NCBI RefSeq assembly: GCF_003390925.1
Contig: NZ_QUBS01000026.1
Location: 124,001 to 188,000, forward strand
DNA length: 64,000 nt
Source: Trinickia diaoshuihuensis
Lineage (GTDB): Bacteria; Pseudomonadota; Gammaproteobacteria; Burkholderiales; Burkholderiaceae
Direction of reading: 5' to 3'
Shown here: piece after piece, positions 34,743 through 44,597 of the stretch
Layout of the letters: every line of letters starts with the position of its first letter
Position numbering within the stretch: the first letter of the stretch is position 1
Made by a program: the position numbers and the translations under genes
The notes under the pieces: generated by a model
What the model saw: only the letters and a program-made list of their open reading frames with translations
Database searches by the model: none
Told to the model about the DNA's origin: nothing

Positions 34743-35657
34743 TTAGTCTTGCATCTCTCGTCCGGTCAGCCGTAAGAACACATCTTCGAGATTCGCCGGC
34801 CGGTGCACGTACCGTAAGCCTGCGCGTCCCGTCAGGCGCGCATGAACGGGTTCGGCGTCGCGCACGTAACAGAACAATGTCTCGCCGCTGATTTCGGTAC
34901 GCGTGGCGAACGGTGCCAACTCGTCTCGCAAAGCCGTCGGCGCCGGTCCGTAGACCTCGATGACATCGCAGCCGATTTCCTTCTCGACCAGATCGCGCGG
35001 CGTGCCCTCGGCGATCTTGCGTCCTTCTTCAATGATGCAAAGCCGATCGCATAACCGCTCGGCTTCTTCCATGAAATGCGTCGTCAGCAAGATTGTCTTG
35101 CCGCGGCCGAGCAAGGAGCGCAGCCGGTCCCAAATCAAATGACGCGCCTGTGGATCGAGCCCGGTCGTCGGTTCGTCGAGAATCAGCACATCCGGATCGT
35201 TGATCAGCGATCGCGCCAGCGTCAGCCGCCGTTTCATGCCGCCCGACAATTCGCCGACGCGCGCATCGGCTTTGCTCTCCAGGCGCGCGAATTCGAGCAA
35301 CTCCGGCACCATGGCGCGCGTCTTGCTCGCCGATAGTCCGTAGTAGCGGCCGAAGACGAGCAAGTTCTCGCGCACGCTGAAATCAGGGTCGAGGTTGTCG
35401 AACTGTGGGACCACGCCTACGCGCTGACGCGCTAAGCGCGCGCCGGACGGGATAGCGTAGCCGCCAAGCGTTATCGTTCCCGCATCGGGCTCCACGAGAC
35501 CGAGCAACATCTTCAGTGTGGTGGTTTTACCGGCGCCGTTGGGCCCTAGCAGGCCGAAGCACTCTCCAGCGCGGACATGGAAGGACAGCCCGTCGACGAC
35601 GGCCTTATCGCTGTAGTACTTCACCACGTCGCGAAATTCGATGGCGTTGTTGGACAT
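34743..35657 (-). CDS. nodI: ABC exporter ATP-binding protein, NodI-like
   Basis: The 304-aa ATPase has Walker A ([16 protein letters not shown], near residue 39), the signature [15 protein letters not shown], and Walker [13 protein letters not shown], followed by the H-loop [14 protein letters not shown]. Length and the C-terminal domain agree with NodI. The ATG at 35657 fits; a frame extension to 35864 is not protein-like. It partners the NodJ-like permease 55 bp downstream. Confidence 0.88.
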   Translation of the reverse strand: MSNNAIEFRDVVKYYSDKAVVDGLSFHVRAGECFGLLGPNGAGKTTTLKMLLGLVEPDAGTITLGGYAIPSGARLARQRVGVVPQFDNLDPDFSVRENLLVFGRYYGLSASKTRAMVPELLEFARLESKADARVGELSGGMKRRLTLARSLINDPDVLILDEPTTGLDPQARHLIWDRLRSLLGRGKTILLTTHFMEEAERLCDRLCIIEEGRKIAEGTPRDLVEKEIGCDVIEVYGPAPTALRDELAPFATRTEISGETLFCYVRDAEPVHARLTGRAGLRYVHRPANLEDVFLRLTGREMQD

Positions 35658-35893
35658 GAGGACGAACGAGAGGTACCGCACTAGTTCAGGGCCGACGGTG
35701 CCCCATTCTATTGCATAGCACTCGTTCCCCTGCGCAAAGCCAATGCGTGCCTGGCTGGTGCGGCGCAGCGCGGATGGCGGTGCGGGCGCGCGCGGACGAG
35801 CGGGAAGTAGGCGTTTTCCTAGCCTTGCAAGTCCCACTGCGCCGCACCATGATTGAAACGACATACCGCGATTCGCGCGGCTCGGAGGCCATG

Positions 35894-36394
35894 ATGGCGA
35901 GCTACAAGAAAATCCTACTGTGCTACGACGGTACCCGCGAGGGCCGCAAGGCGCTACGCTGCGGTGCCGATCTCGCGCTCGATCTCAAGGCGGAGACGCA
36001 TTTGCTCTCGGTCGTCGATATGCGCACGAGCATCGCGCAAAGCGCCGGCCTGCTGACGGACGTGGCGTGCGGCCGATTCGAGGATGCCGCGCGGGAAATT
36101 CTGCAAGAGGGCGTGGACTGGCTAACCGAGCGCGGTGTGCTGGCGCATGGTCATTTCGCTTTCGGCCATCCGATCGACGAGATCACCAATCTGGCCAACG
36201 AGCTCAAGGTGGATCTCATTGTCGTCGGTCATCGCGCGCGCAGCGGATTGTCGCGATGGTGGATGGGCTCGGGCAATACGCTGTTGCTCGACCGCGTTTC
36301 GTGCAGCATTCTCGTGGCCGTTTCCGCGCCGCGCGAGCAGGAACCCGTGGAAGCCGCTACGGCAACGACACCGGCAGGTGCCTCCGGCACTTGA
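35894..36394 (+). CDS. Universal stress protein, UspA family
   Basis: The 166-aa cytoplasmic protein begins [20 protein letters not shown] and has the ATP-binding type motif [20 protein letters not shown] followed by SCSILVAV, close to the consensus G-2x-G-9x-G-S/T. It probably binds ATP and acts under stress or growth arrest. GGAGG (35884-35888) favours the ATG at 35894 over the one at 35891. The C-terminus has an alanine/threonine tail. Confidence 0.9.
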   Translation: MASYKKILLCYDGTREGRKALRCGADLALDLKAETHLLSVVDMRTSIAQSAGLLTDVACGRFEDAAREILQEGVDWLTERGVLAHGHFAFGHPIDEITNLANELKVDLIVVGHRARSGLSRWWMGSGNTLLLDRVSCSILVAVSAPREQEPVEAATATTPAGASGT

Positions 36395-36468
36395 ACGCGC
36401 CGAGGCCGAGGCGGGGGCGCGTTGTCATCCGTCGCTGCCTCGTATCGGTTTTGATGCCCGTTCGACGC

Positions 36469-37098
36469 CTACGGATTCAGTTCGACGGCGTCGATTTGCC
36501 ACGTGAACCAGCCGCGGCGATGAAAAATGACGCTATAAGGCACGCCGCCGGGATCACGGGTGTAAGTGACCGCGAATGTGCTGCTGTCCCGGTAACCCGC
36601 GTTTGCTTTGGCCGCGGATGTTGGCGCTGACGCCGGTGAGGCCGGTGCTTGTCGTTCTGCTTGCCCTTGTTGCGCAGCGTCCGTTTGCGCGTCGCCGGCC
36701 GGCGGCGGCGCTTCGCCTGGCTCGCCTCGTGGCGGCAGCCCTTTAAGCAATGCGGCTACGCCGTCCGGCGTTGCGTAAGCATCGACGAGCGGATTGACGA
36801 ACGCCATGCCGACCAGGGCGCCTAATGCCGTCAGCGGGTGTTGAAGCTTCTCGGCATCGACCCGTCGACTCAACATCTGCGTCACCTCCGCCTTGAGACT
36901 GACTCTTAAGGCGGGGTAATCGACATACCGATTGATCGTTGCGCTATCGCGCGCCTGCACCGCGTCTCGCAGCCGGCTCAGCACAAGATAGGGCGACGCG
37001 TACGAGAAAGCCGCAAGCACGACGACGACAAAAACGACGCCCGTGACGATCGTCGTGGTTAGCGGTTTGCGTGCAGGGGAACGGTACTCAGCGGTCAT
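36469..37098 (-). CDS. DUF2939-like membrane-anchored protein
   Basis: The 209-aa protein has one N-terminal membrane helix (IVTGVVFVVVVLAAFSYA, residues 17-34), then a conserved alpha/beta domain (YLVLSRLRDAVQARDSATIN, DYPALRVSLKAEV) typical of DUF2939, a Gly/Pro/Ala-rich linker (residues 120-165), and a beta-rich C-terminus (VIFHRRGWFTWQIDAVEL). It likely sits in the periplasm, anchored to the inner membrane. Function unknown. Confidence 0.8.
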   Translation of the reverse strand: MTAEYRSPARKPLTTTIVTGVVFVVVVLAAFSYASPYLVLSRLRDAVQARDSATINRYVDYPALRVSLKAEVTQMLSRRVDAEKLQHPLTALGALVGMAFVNPLVDAYATPDGVAALLKGLPPRGEPGEAPPPAGDAQTDAAQQGQAERQAPASPASAPTSAAKANAGYRDSSTFAVTYTRDPGGVPYSVIFHRRGWFTWQIDAVELNP

Positions 37099-37186
37099 GA
37101 GAGATTGCCTTTATCGATGGTCAATCTACATTGACCGCAAACGCGCCAAAACGATCCGCGCGCATCGCCCGCCTACCCAAAGCCGC

Positions 37187-37525
37187 TCAACCCCACTGCG
37201 CCGCCGGTACGCCTGCACGCTCATCGTCGATGCACCGGTCGATCATTTTGCAGACAGCGTCGATGGTGCCGACCATGATCACGCGCGAAGGACCATGGTA
37301 GACGCGCACGGGGGCGCGCCTCGCTGGCTCGGCGTGCAATGCGCTATTGAGCGAAACGCGCGCGAATGCGGGCAACGCGTTCGGTTGCATGCTCGCCCGA
37401 GCCGCATCGTCGTGCCGCTCGGGGCTGATGACGGCGGCAACCAGCGGCGGGCATGGAATGACGCCACGCAAATGGCGCAAGCGGCCGAAAGCGCGAAAAG
37501 GCATGAGGCGGGCAAGGCGATCCAT
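37187..37525 (-). CDS. Hypothetical protein downstream of lexA
   Basis: A 112-aa reading frame 31 bp downstream of lexA on the same strand. The N-terminal half is arginine-rich, but the C-terminal part (VRVYHGPSRVIMVGTIDAVC, then KMIDRCIDDERA) is protein-like with an alternating strand and helix. Position after lexA suggests it might be SOS co-expressed, as sulA-like genes sometimes are there, but no SulA similarity is evident. It may be spurious. Confidence 0.45.
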   Translation of the reverse strand: MDRLARLMPFRAFGRLRHLRGVIPCPPLVAAVISPERHDDAARASMQPNALPAFARVSLNSALHAEPARRAPVRVYHGPSRVIMVGTIDAVCKMIDRCIDDERAGVPAAQWG

Positions 37526-37556
37526 GACGGCTCCCTAACGTATGCGGTGTACGAAA

Positions 37557-38204
37557 TCAGAATTCGGACGGGCGAATCAGCCCGACCGCGATGCCTTCCA
37601 GCGCGAAATCGGCGCTCCCGGCTTGAACGAAGATGTTTTCGTAGTCCGGGTTTTCGGCGATGAGCTCGATGCCGTTGGGACGGCGCTTCAGGCGCTTCAC
37701 GGTCACGTCGTCGCCCAGACGCACGACGATGATCTGCCCGTCCTTCGCTTCGGTGCGCCGTTGCACGGCAAGCAAGTCGCCGTCGAGAATGCCGGCGTCG
37801 CGCATCGAGAGCCCCCGGACCTTCAGCAGGTAGTCGGGCTTGCTGGAGAACAGCGCCGGATCGCAGGCGTAATGCTGCGAGATGTGCTCTTGTGCGAGGA
37901 TCGGACTGCCCGCCGCGACTCGGCCCACGAGCGGCAGCGATAGCTGCATCAGGCCCGGATGGGGCAGCGAGAACTGATGAGGCATGTCCTCGGGCGCGAG
38001 CAGCCGAATGCCGCGCGACGCACCGGCCGCCAACTCGATCACGCCTTTACGCGCGAGCGCCCGCAGATGTTCCTCGGCCGAGTTCGCCGACGAAAAGCCG
38101 AGTGCCGCGGCGATCTCGGCACGCGTGGGCGGAAAGCCGCTGTGCTCGATCGACTGGCGGATCAAATCGTATACCTGCTGCTGCCTTGCGGTGAGTTTGG
38201 TCAT
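37557..38204 (-). CDS. lexA: LexA repressor, SOS regulator
   Basis: The 215-aa protein has an N-terminal winged helix ([20 protein letters not shown]) and a C-terminal S24 autoprotease: cleavage site A98-G99 (VAAGSP), catalytic S133 (GLSMRDAG) and K170 (VTVKRLKR). On DNA damage RecA filaments trigger its self-cleavage. Two SOS boxes lie just ahead of its start, so it represses itself. Length is normal for beta-proteobacteria. Confidence 0.97.
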   Translation of the reverse strand: MTKLTARQQQVYDLIRQSIEHSGFPPTRAEIAAALGFSSANSAEEHLRALARKGVIELAAGASRGIRLLAPEDMPHQFSLPHPGLMQLSLPLVGRVAAGSPILAQEHISQHYACDPALFSSKPDYLLKVRGLSMRDAGILDGDLLAVQRRTEAKDGQIIVVRLGDDVTVKRLKRRPNGIELIAENPDYENIFVQAGSADFALEGIAVGLIRPSEF

Positions 38205-38210
38205 GTCGCA

Positions 38211-38226
38211 CTGTATGGATAGACAG
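38211..38226. promoter_or_regulatory. SOS box 1 (LexA operator)
   Basis: CTGTATGGATAGACAG keeps the conserved CTGT-N8-ACAG of LexA boxes. It begins 7 bp from the lexA start codon. Confidence 0.85.
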
Positions 38227-38230
38227 GTTG

Positions 38231-38246
38231 CTGTATTTTTATACAG
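38231..38246. promoter_or_regulatory. SOS box 2 (LexA operator)
   Basis: CTGTATTTTTATACAG is a near-palindromic CTGT-N8-ACAG box, 20 bp (about two turns) from box 1. Confidence 0.92.
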
Positions 38247-38435
38247 TATTCGCGGAAGATCAAGTGCTGTGTTGCGACCCCGTCGCGCCGCTTTAAAACA
38301 TATAGTTATTAAAAAATAAGTATTTATTAGTTATGAGAATAAAAAGCATCGCCTAGACTGGCTCGACCCGGGCGCCGAGAGATGGGAGAGACGGCGCCGA
38401 TCGACGATTCCCGCTTGCCCAGGAGAAACCCACGC

Positions 38436-39362
38436 ATGAACTTCCAACAGTTGCGCTTCGTGCGCGAAGCGGTGCGCCGCAACTTGAATCTCACGGAAGT
38501 CGCCAACGCGCTGTTCACGTCGCAATCGGGCGTCTCCAAGCAGATCAAGGATCTCGAGGACGAACTCGGTATCGACATCTTCGTGCGGCGCGGCAAGCGG
38601 CTCACGGGATTGACGGAACCGGGCAAGGCCGTCCATCAATTGATCGAGCGGATGTTGCTCGACGCGGAGAACATGCGGCGCGTCGCCCGGCAATATGCCG
38701 ACGAGCAGACCGGCCACCTCGTGGTGGCGACGACGCACACGCAGGCCCGCTATGCGTTGCCGAAGGTCGTGCGCGAATTCACGCGCGCTTACCCGAAGGT
38801 TCAGCTCGCGCTGCGCCAAGGCAATCCGCAGCAAATCGCGCAAATGCTGATCGACGGCGAGGCCGACATCGCGATTTCGACGGAAGCGCTCGATCGCTTC
38901 TCCGACATCGTGACGTTTCCGTGCTATACGTGGCATCACGTCGTCGTCGTGCCCAAGGGCCATCCGCTCGCCGCGCGCGAACGCGTCACGCTCGAGGAGG
39001 TCGCGGAGTATCCCATCGTGACCTACGACCGCGATTTCACGGGCCGTTCGCATATCGACGCATCGTTCGCGAAGATCGGCGCGTTGCCGGACGTGGTGCT
39101 CACGGCAATCGATGCCGACGTCATCAAGACCTATGTCGAACTCGGGATGGGCGTGGGGATCGTCGCCGCGATGGCCTACGACCCGAAGCGCGATACCGAA
39201 CTCGTCGCGCTCGACACGCAGCATCTGTTCGAGGGCAGCACGACGCGCGTGGGCCTGCGCAGGGGCGCCTTCATGCGCGCGTACGCGTACCGCTTCATCG
39301 AGATGTTCGCGCCGCAGTTGTCGGAGGCGGGCATGTCGGGGCAGTTGCGCGAAGCGGCTTGA
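38436..39362 (+). CDS. cysB: LysR-family regulator, CysB type
   Basis: The 308-aa protein begins MNFQQLRFVREAVRRNLNLT with the CysB/Cbl-type helix-turn-helix (NALFTSQSGVSKQIKDLEDE) and a periplasmic-binding-like effector domain (HTQARYALPKVVREF, ELGMGVGIVAAMAYDPKRD). CysB-type proteins activate cysteine/sulfonate genes with N- or O-acetylserine. Whether this copy is CysB or the paralogue Cbl/SsuR cannot be said. AGGAG is 10 bases upstream of the ATG at 38436. It is divergent from lexA. Confidence 0.88.
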   Translation: MNFQQLRFVREAVRRNLNLTEVANALFTSQSGVSKQIKDLEDELGIDIFVRRGKRLTGLTEPGKAVHQLIERMLLDAENMRRVARQYADEQTGHLVVATTHTQARYALPKVVREFTRAYPKVQLALRQGNPQQIAQMLIDGEADIAISTEALDRFSDIVTFPCYTWHHVVVVPKGHPLAARERVTLEEVAEYPIVTYDRDFTGRSHIDASFAKIGALPDVVLTAIDADVIKTYVELGMGVGIVAAMAYDPKRDTELVALDTQHLFEGSTTRVGLRRGAFMRAYAYRFIEMFAPQLSEAGMSGQLREAA

Positions 39363-39432
39363 TGCACCGCTAACCCGCTTGTGCGCGGGTAGGTGAAACG
39401 AGGGCGTTCGCCCGCGAAGGCGGGCGGTTAGA

Positions 39433-40464
39433 ATGGCGCCCATGATGACGACCCAATCCTCCTCCTTAGGCGCGGCGCTGCCGCGCATCGCCGTGCTCGC
39501 GACCGGCGGCACCATCGCCGGCTCCGCGGCCGACGCTTCGCAAACCTCGGGCTATCAGGCCGGCGTCGTCGGCGTCGATCGATTGCTGGCCGCCGTGCCG
39601 GCGCTATCGAGCGTCGCCGATATCGAAGCGCAGCAGGTGGCGAGCATCGACAGCAAAGACCTCGAAGTCTCGCTTTGGACGACGCTTGCCGAGCGCATCG
39701 CGCAGTTGGCGGCGCGCGAGGACATCGACGGCATCGTCGTCACGCACGGCACCGATACGCTCGAGGAAACGGCTTATGCGCTGCATCTGACCGTGAAGAC
39801 CGCCAAGCCTGTCGTGATGACGGCGGCCATGCGTCCGTCCTCGGCGCTCTCGGCCGACGGACCGCTCAATCTGCTCGGCGCCGTGACCGTGGCGGCGTCG
39901 CAGGCCGCGCGGGGGCAGGGCGTCCTGGTTGCTTTCAATAATCGAATCCACAGCGCGCGCGACGTCGTGAAGACGAGCACGTATGCCGTCGATGCCTTCC
40001 ATTCGCCCGAGATCGGCGCATTGGGCTGGGTGCAGGACGGCCGCGTGGAATTTGCCCGCACCGTCACGCGCGCTCATACGAACGGGACCCCTTTCGCCGC
40101 GCGCGCGGGCTGGCCCGTGGTCGAAATCGTCGCGAGTTATGCCGGCGCCTCGCGCACGGCCGTCGATGCGCTCGTGGCCGCTGGCGTGCACGGCATCGTC
40201 GTCGCCGGCACGGGCAACGGCTCCATTCATGCCTCGGTGCAAGCGGCGCTGGCCGACGCGCGCGAGCGCGGCATCGCCGTCGTGCGCTCGTCGCGCGTGG
40301 GCTCGGGGCACGTCATGCGCAACGGCGCCGCGCCCGACGATGCGCTTGGGTTCGTCAGCGCGGGTTCGCTCAATCCGTACAAGGCGCGCGTGCTGCTCAT
40401 GCTCGCGTTGAACGCGGGCGTACACGAACCGGCCGCGCTGCAACGGATGTTCGATACGTACTGA
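39433..40464 (+). CDS. L-asparaginase, type II family
   Basis: The 343-aa enzyme hydrolyses asparagine to aspartate and ammonia. It carries both catalytic threonine motifs: AVLATGGTIAGSAAD near residue 20 and VVTHGTDTLEETAYALHLTV near residue 105, plus TAAMRPSSALSADGPLNLL. The N-terminus lacks an obvious signal peptide, so it may be cytoplasmic although it belongs to the high-affinity family. ATGs at 39433, 39442 and 39445 are possible starts. Confidence 0.93.
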   Translation: MAPMMTTQSSSLGAALPRIAVLATGGTIAGSAADASQTSGYQAGVVGVDRLLAAVPALSSVADIEAQQVASIDSKDLEVSLWTTLAERIAQLAAREDIDGIVVTHGTDTLEETAYALHLTVKTAKPVVMTAAMRPSSALSADGPLNLLGAVTVAASQAARGQGVLVAFNNRIHSARDVVKTSTYAVDAFHSPEIGALGWVQDGRVEFARTVTRAHTNGTPFAARAGWPVVEIVASYAGASRTAVDALVAAGVHGIVVAGTGNGSIHASVQAALADARERGIAVVRSSRVGSGHVMRNGAAPDDALGFVSAGSLNPYKARVLLMLALNAGVHEPAALQRMFDTY

Positions 40465-40842
40465 CGGAATACGGATACCGGCCCGGCGGGGCCTCGGCGC
40501 GATGCGCGCGAGAGCGCATGCTCGCGGCGATTGCATGCGTGACAATCCGACAGGCGGACACCCGACGACGACGTCTGACCGACCAAGGCTTCCCCGGCGC
40601 CGCCGGGTGCCGCTGCGGACCCCACTGCCGCTTTCAGCCCGGAAGCGGCTTTTTGCCTGCCATGCGTGTACTCGGCGCCGACCTCGTACGCACCCATGCA
40701 TCGATCGATGCCCGGTCGCTCTCGGTCTTGCCTTGCACGCGCCGGCGAGGCGCCCCACGTGTAGGCCGTTCGCGTTCGATCGAACGGCCGAATACGGCTG
40801 ATTTCGTTCGTTTGCCTCGAGCCCGATGTTCGGGCCGAGTCC
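40465..40842. other. Intergenic region between asparaginase and glxR
   Basis: The two genes are convergent. The 378-bp gap has only arginine-rich open frames and a likely terminator at 40627-40654. I see no gene. Confidence 0.55.
40627..40654 (+). terminator. Probable Rho-independent terminator after asparaginase
   Basis: Stem GCCGCTT (40627-40633) with AAGCGGC (40643-40649) and a 9-base loop, followed by TTTTT. It is 160 bp past the asparaginase stop. Confidence 0.65.
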
Positions 40843-41748
40843 TCATGCCGCGACGGCTTCGGCCGGCGCTCGAGCGATCTCGAAGCCCGACATGATTTCC
40901 AGCGCACGCAGCAGCGCCGAGTGATCCCAGCCGCCGCCGTCGTGCGCGGCGCACACGCTGAACAACTGCTGGGCGCTGGCCGTGTGCGGCAGGGCGATGC
41001 CGAGCCGGCGCGCGCCGTCGAGTGCGAGATTCAAATCCTTGCGATGCAAATCGACGCGAAAACCGGGCTTGAACGTGCGCGCCGTCATCCGTGCGCCGTG
41101 CAGCTCGAGGATGCGCGAGGATGCGAACCCGCCCATCAGCGCTCGACGCACGCGCTCGGGGTCGGCGCCCGAGCGCGCCGCGAACAGCAGTGCCTCGGCG
41201 ACGGCCTCGATATTGAGCGCGACGATGATTTGGTTGGCGACCTTACAGGTTTGGCCGGCGCCGTTTTCGCCCACGAGGGTGATGTTCTTGCCCATCGAGT
41301 CGAACAGCGGCTTGGCGCGCTCGAAGGCCTGCTCCGGGCCGCCCACCATGATCGAAAGCGTCGCGTCGCGCGCGCCGACTTCGCCGCCCGATACGGGGGC
41401 GTCCAGGTAGTCGCAGCCCAGCGCGTTGATGCGCTTAGCGAAATCTTGCGTGTCGAGCGGCGAGATGGAGCTCATGTCGATGACGAGCTTGCCGGCCGAG
41501 AGGCCCTTGGCCACGCCGTCGTCGGCGAACAGCACGTTGGCGACGTCGGGCGTATCGGGAACCATGGAGATGACGATGTCCGATGCGCGTGCAACCGCCG
41601 TCGAATCCGCCGCTATCGTAGCGTGTTCGCGCAGATCGTCGGGTACGGGATAGGCGCCGTTGACGACGAGCGAGTGGCCGCCCTTGAGGAGGTTGCGCGC
41701 CATGTGCGCGCCCATGATGCCGAGGCCGATGAATCCGATCTTTGCCAT
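40843..41748 (-). CDS. glxR: 2-hydroxy-3-oxopropionate (tartronate semialdehyde) reductase
   Basis: The 301-aa enzyme reduces tartronate semialdehyde to D-glycerate with NAD(P)H. It shows the beta-hydroxyacid dehydrogenase signature (IGFIGLGIMGAHMARNLLKG), the substrate motif DAPVSGGEVGARDATLSIMV, and the catalytic lysine region GQTCKVANQI. It follows hyi in the same operon as gcl, the usual glyoxylate assimilation order. Length is normal. Confidence 0.92.
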   Translation of the reverse strand: MAKIGFIGLGIMGAHMARNLLKGGHSLVVNGAYPVPDDLREHATIAADSTAVARASDIVISMVPDTPDVANVLFADDGVAKGLSAGKLVIDMSSISPLDTQDFAKRINALGCDYLDAPVSGGEVGARDATLSIMVGGPEQAFERAKPLFDSMGKNITLVGENGAGQTCKVANQIIVALNIEAVAEALLFAARSGADPERVRRALMGGFASSRILELHGARMTARTFKPGFRVDLHRKDLNLALDGARRLGIALPHTASAQQLFSVCAAHDGGGWDHSALLRALEIMSGFEIARAPAEAVAA

Positions 41749-41835
41749 GTCGATAGAGTCCGTTTAGCTGTTTGTCGTCTTGCTTCGGGGGGGGATGATC
41801 AAGCGCCGCCCCCGCGAATGGAGGTCAGCGCGGGG

Positions 41836-42621
41836 TCACCGCGCCCCGGCGATTTCGCGCACCCACGTAAGACCTTCGAGCGTCGTCGTGCGTGGTTTGT
41901 ACTCGCAGCCGATATAGCCGCCGTAGCCGAGCCGGTCGAGCCAGTCGAACAAAAACGCGTAATGGATTTCGCCCGTGCCCGGTTCGTGCCGGCCGGGGTT
42001 GTCGGCCAGTTGAATGTGGGCGATGCGCGGCAGCAGCGTTTGCAGGGTTGCGGCGATTTCGCCCTCCATGCGCTGCATGTGATAGATGTCGTACTGCAGA
42101 TATAGATTGCTCGAACCGACATCGCGAATCACGTCGAGCGCCTCGCTCGATCGATTGAGCGCGAAGCCCGAGATGTCGTATGAATTGCACGGCTCGACGA
42201 GCAGCTTGATCCCTTCCTTTTCGAGCGCGGCGGCCGCGTAGCGCAAGTTCTCGACGATGGTCGAGCGCGCGCGTTCGGGCGTGAGCCCGGGGCCCGGGAT
42301 GCCGACGAGACAATTGAGCTGCGGCACGCCCAACGCTTTCGCGTAGTCGATCGCGCGCCCCACGCCGTCGCGAAATTCGGCCACGCGATCGGGCAGGCAT
42401 GCGATTCCGCGTTCGCCCGCTTCCCAATTGCCGGCCGGCAGGTTATGCAAAACGAGGCGCAAACGGTTCGCCTCGAGCCGCTCGGCCAATTCGGCCGCGG
42501 CGAAGGGATAAGGAAACAGGAATTCCACTGCGCTGAATCCCGCGCGTGCCGCCGCCTCGAAACGCTCGAGGAACGGCACTTCGTTGAACAGCATGGTCAG
42601 GTTGGCTGCGAATTTCGGCAT
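41836..42621 (-). CDS. hyi: Hydroxypyruvate isomerase
   Basis: The 261-aa TIM-barrel protein interconverts hydroxypyruvate and tartronate semialdehyde. Features: LTMLFNEVPFLERFEAAARA at the N-terminus, metal-binding EPCNSYDISGF with the glutamate, HIQLADNPGRHEPGTGEIHY and the final GCEYKP. It lies between gcl (25 bp upstream) and glxR, so all three are probably one operon for glyoxylate to glycerate conversion. Confidence 0.93.
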   Translation of the reverse strand: MPKFAANLTMLFNEVPFLERFEAAARAGFSAVEFLFPYPFAAAELAERLEANRLRLVLHNLPAGNWEAGERGIACLPDRVAEFRDGVGRAIDYAKALGVPQLNCLVGIPGPGLTPERARSTIVENLRYAAAALEKEGIKLLVEPCNSYDISGFALNRSSEALDVIRDVGSSNLYLQYDIYHMQRMEGEIAATLQTLLPRIAHIQLADNPGRHEPGTGEIHYAFLFDWLDRLGYGGYIGCEYKPRTTTLEGLTWVREIAGAR

Positions 42622-42646
42622 GTTGCTGTCACTCTTCGGTCGGTTG

Positions 42647-44422
42647 TCAGTCGAGCAGCGAGATCGCCGTCGGCGCGTCGTTGCGCGAATCCGCGAGCGG
42701 TTCGAACTCGTTGATGGCGTCGATTTCCGTGCCCATCGCGATATTCGTGACGCGTTCGAGGATGACTTCGACGACGACCGGCACGTTGAACTCGGCGGTC
42801 ATTGCTTGCGCCTTTTGCAGCGCGGGGGCGATCTCCTCGGGCTCGAACACGCGCAGGGCCTTGCAACCGAGGCCTTCGGCCACGGCGACATGGTCCACGC
42901 CGTAGCCGTTCAACTTCGGCGCGTTGACGTTCTCAAACGCGAGTTGCACGCAGTAATCCATCTCGAAGGCGCGCTGCGCTTGGCGAATGAGCCCGAGATA
43001 CGCGTTGTTCACGACGACGTGCACATAGGGCAGCTTGAACTGGGCACCCACAGCCAACTCTTCGATCATGAATTGGAAGTCGTAATCGCCCGAGAGCGCG
43101 ACGATCGGACGGCTCGGGTCCGCGGCCCTCACGCCGAGCGCGGCGGGTATCGTCCAGCCGAGCGGGCCGGCTTGGCCGCAGTTGATCCAGTTGCGCGCCT
43201 TGTACACATGCAGAAACTGCGCGGCGGCAATTTGCGACAACCCGATCGTGCTGACATAGCAGGTATCGCGGCCGAACACCTTGTTCATTTCTTCGTATAC
43301 GCGTTGCGGCTTGATCGGCACGTTCTCGAAGTGCGTCTTGCGCTGCAGGCTGCGTTTGCGCGCTCGGCAGGCTTCGCTCCAAGCGCCGCGGTCTTTCAGC
43401 TTGCCGGCCGACTTCCATTCGCGCGCTACTTCGACGAACAACTCGAGCGCCGCCTTCGCATCCGACACGATGCCCAGATCGGGGCCGAACACGCGGCCGA
43501 TTTGCGTCGGTTCGATATCGACGTGCACGAACTTGCGACCCTTCGTATAGACGTCGATGCTGCCCGTATGCCGGTTCGCCCAGCGATTGCCGATGCCGAG
43601 CACGAAATCCGCTTCGAGCATCGTGGCGTTGCCGTAGCGATGCGACGTTTGCAGACCGACCATGCCGGCCATGAGCGGGTGATCGTCGGCAATCGCGCCC
43701 CACGACATGAGGGTCGGCACGACGGGCACGCCCACCGTTTCGGCGAACTCCACGAGCAGGGCTTCGGCGCCGGCATTGAGCACGCCGCCGCCCGACACGA
43801 TCAACGGGCGCTCGGCGGCATCGAGCATCGCAAGCGCGGCTTCGATTTGCTTGCGCGTCGCCTTGGGCTTGTACGCCGGCAGCGGCTCGTACGTCTCGAT
43901 GTCGAATTCGATCTCGGCCAACTGGACGTCGATCGGCAGATCGATCAACACGGGCCCGGGCCGGCCCGAGCGCATCAAATGGAACGCCTGTTGGAACGCG
44001 CGCGGCACGAGCGCCGGCTCGCGCACCGTGACGGCCCACTTCGTGACGGGTTTGGCGATCGATTCGATATCGACCGCTTGAAAGTCTTCCTTGTAGAGCC
44101 GCGCTCGGGGTGCTTGTCCCGTGATGGCGAGAATAGGAATCGAGTCGGCCTGCGCCGAGTAAAGTCCGGTAATCATGTCGGTACCGGCGGGTCCCGATGT
44201 GCCGATGCATACGCCGATGTTGCCCGGTGCGGCGCGCGTGTAGCCCTCGGCCATATGCGAAGCGCCTTCGACGTGACGGGCCAGAACGTGGCTGATGCCG
44301 CCCGCGCGGCGCAGCGCCGAATAGAGCGGATTGATCGCGGCGCCGGGGACGCCGAACGCGGTGTCGATGCCTTCTTTTTCCAGCACGAGCACGGCTGCGT
44401 CGACGGCTCTCATCTTCGGCAT
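42647..44422 (-). CDS. gcl: Glyoxylate carboligase (tartronate-semialdehyde synthase)
   Basis: The 591-aa thiamine diphosphate enzyme condenses two glyoxylates to tartronate semialdehyde with CO2 release. The N-domain runs from [20 protein letters not shown]; the well-known replacement of the catalytic glutamate by valine in Gcl fits the VPGAAINP region. ThDP/Mg motif [20 protein letters not shown] and then [12 protein letters not shown] are in the C-domain. First gene of gcl-hyi-glxR and divergent from a LysR gene across 175 bp. Confidence 0.95.
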   Translation of the reverse strand: MPKMRAVDAAVLVLEKEGIDTAFGVPGAAINPLYSALRRAGGISHVLARHVEGASHMAEGYTRAAPGNIGVCIGTSGPAGTDMITGLYSAQADSIPILAITGQAPRARLYKEDFQAVDIESIAKPVTKWAVTVREPALVPRAFQQAFHLMRSGRPGPVLIDLPIDVQLAEIEFDIETYEPLPAYKPKATRKQIEAALAMLDAAERPLIVSGGGVLNAGAEALLVEFAETVGVPVVPTLMSWGAIADDHPLMAGMVGLQTSHRYGNATMLEADFVLGIGNRWANRHTGSIDVYTKGRKFVHVDIEPTQIGRVFGPDLGIVSDAKAALELFVEVAREWKSAGKLKDRGAWSEACRARKRSLQRKTHFENVPIKPQRVYEEMNKVFGRDTCYVSTIGLSQIAAAQFLHVYKARNWINCGQAGPLGWTIPAALGVRAADPSRPIVALSGDYDFQFMIEELAVGAQFKLPYVHVVVNNAYLGLIRQAQRAFEMDYCVQLAFENVNAPKLNGYGVDHVAVAEGLGCKALRVFEPEEIAPALQKAQAMTAEFNVPVVVEVILERVTNIAMGTEIDAINEFEPLADSRNDAPTAISLLD

Positions 44423-44597
44423 GGTGTCTCCTTCTCCTGTTCGTCAATGCGCAAATCGCGGGTTAGTCGCACTGTAGGACCACCGGAAAGGTTTGATAAG
44501 ATCGCTTCGAGTTCGTTATTTCGATACAAAAAGTATCGAATCGGTGGCGAAGAGGTGCGCGGCGCGATTGCGTCGCAGGCAGTGCGAGGACGGGAAG

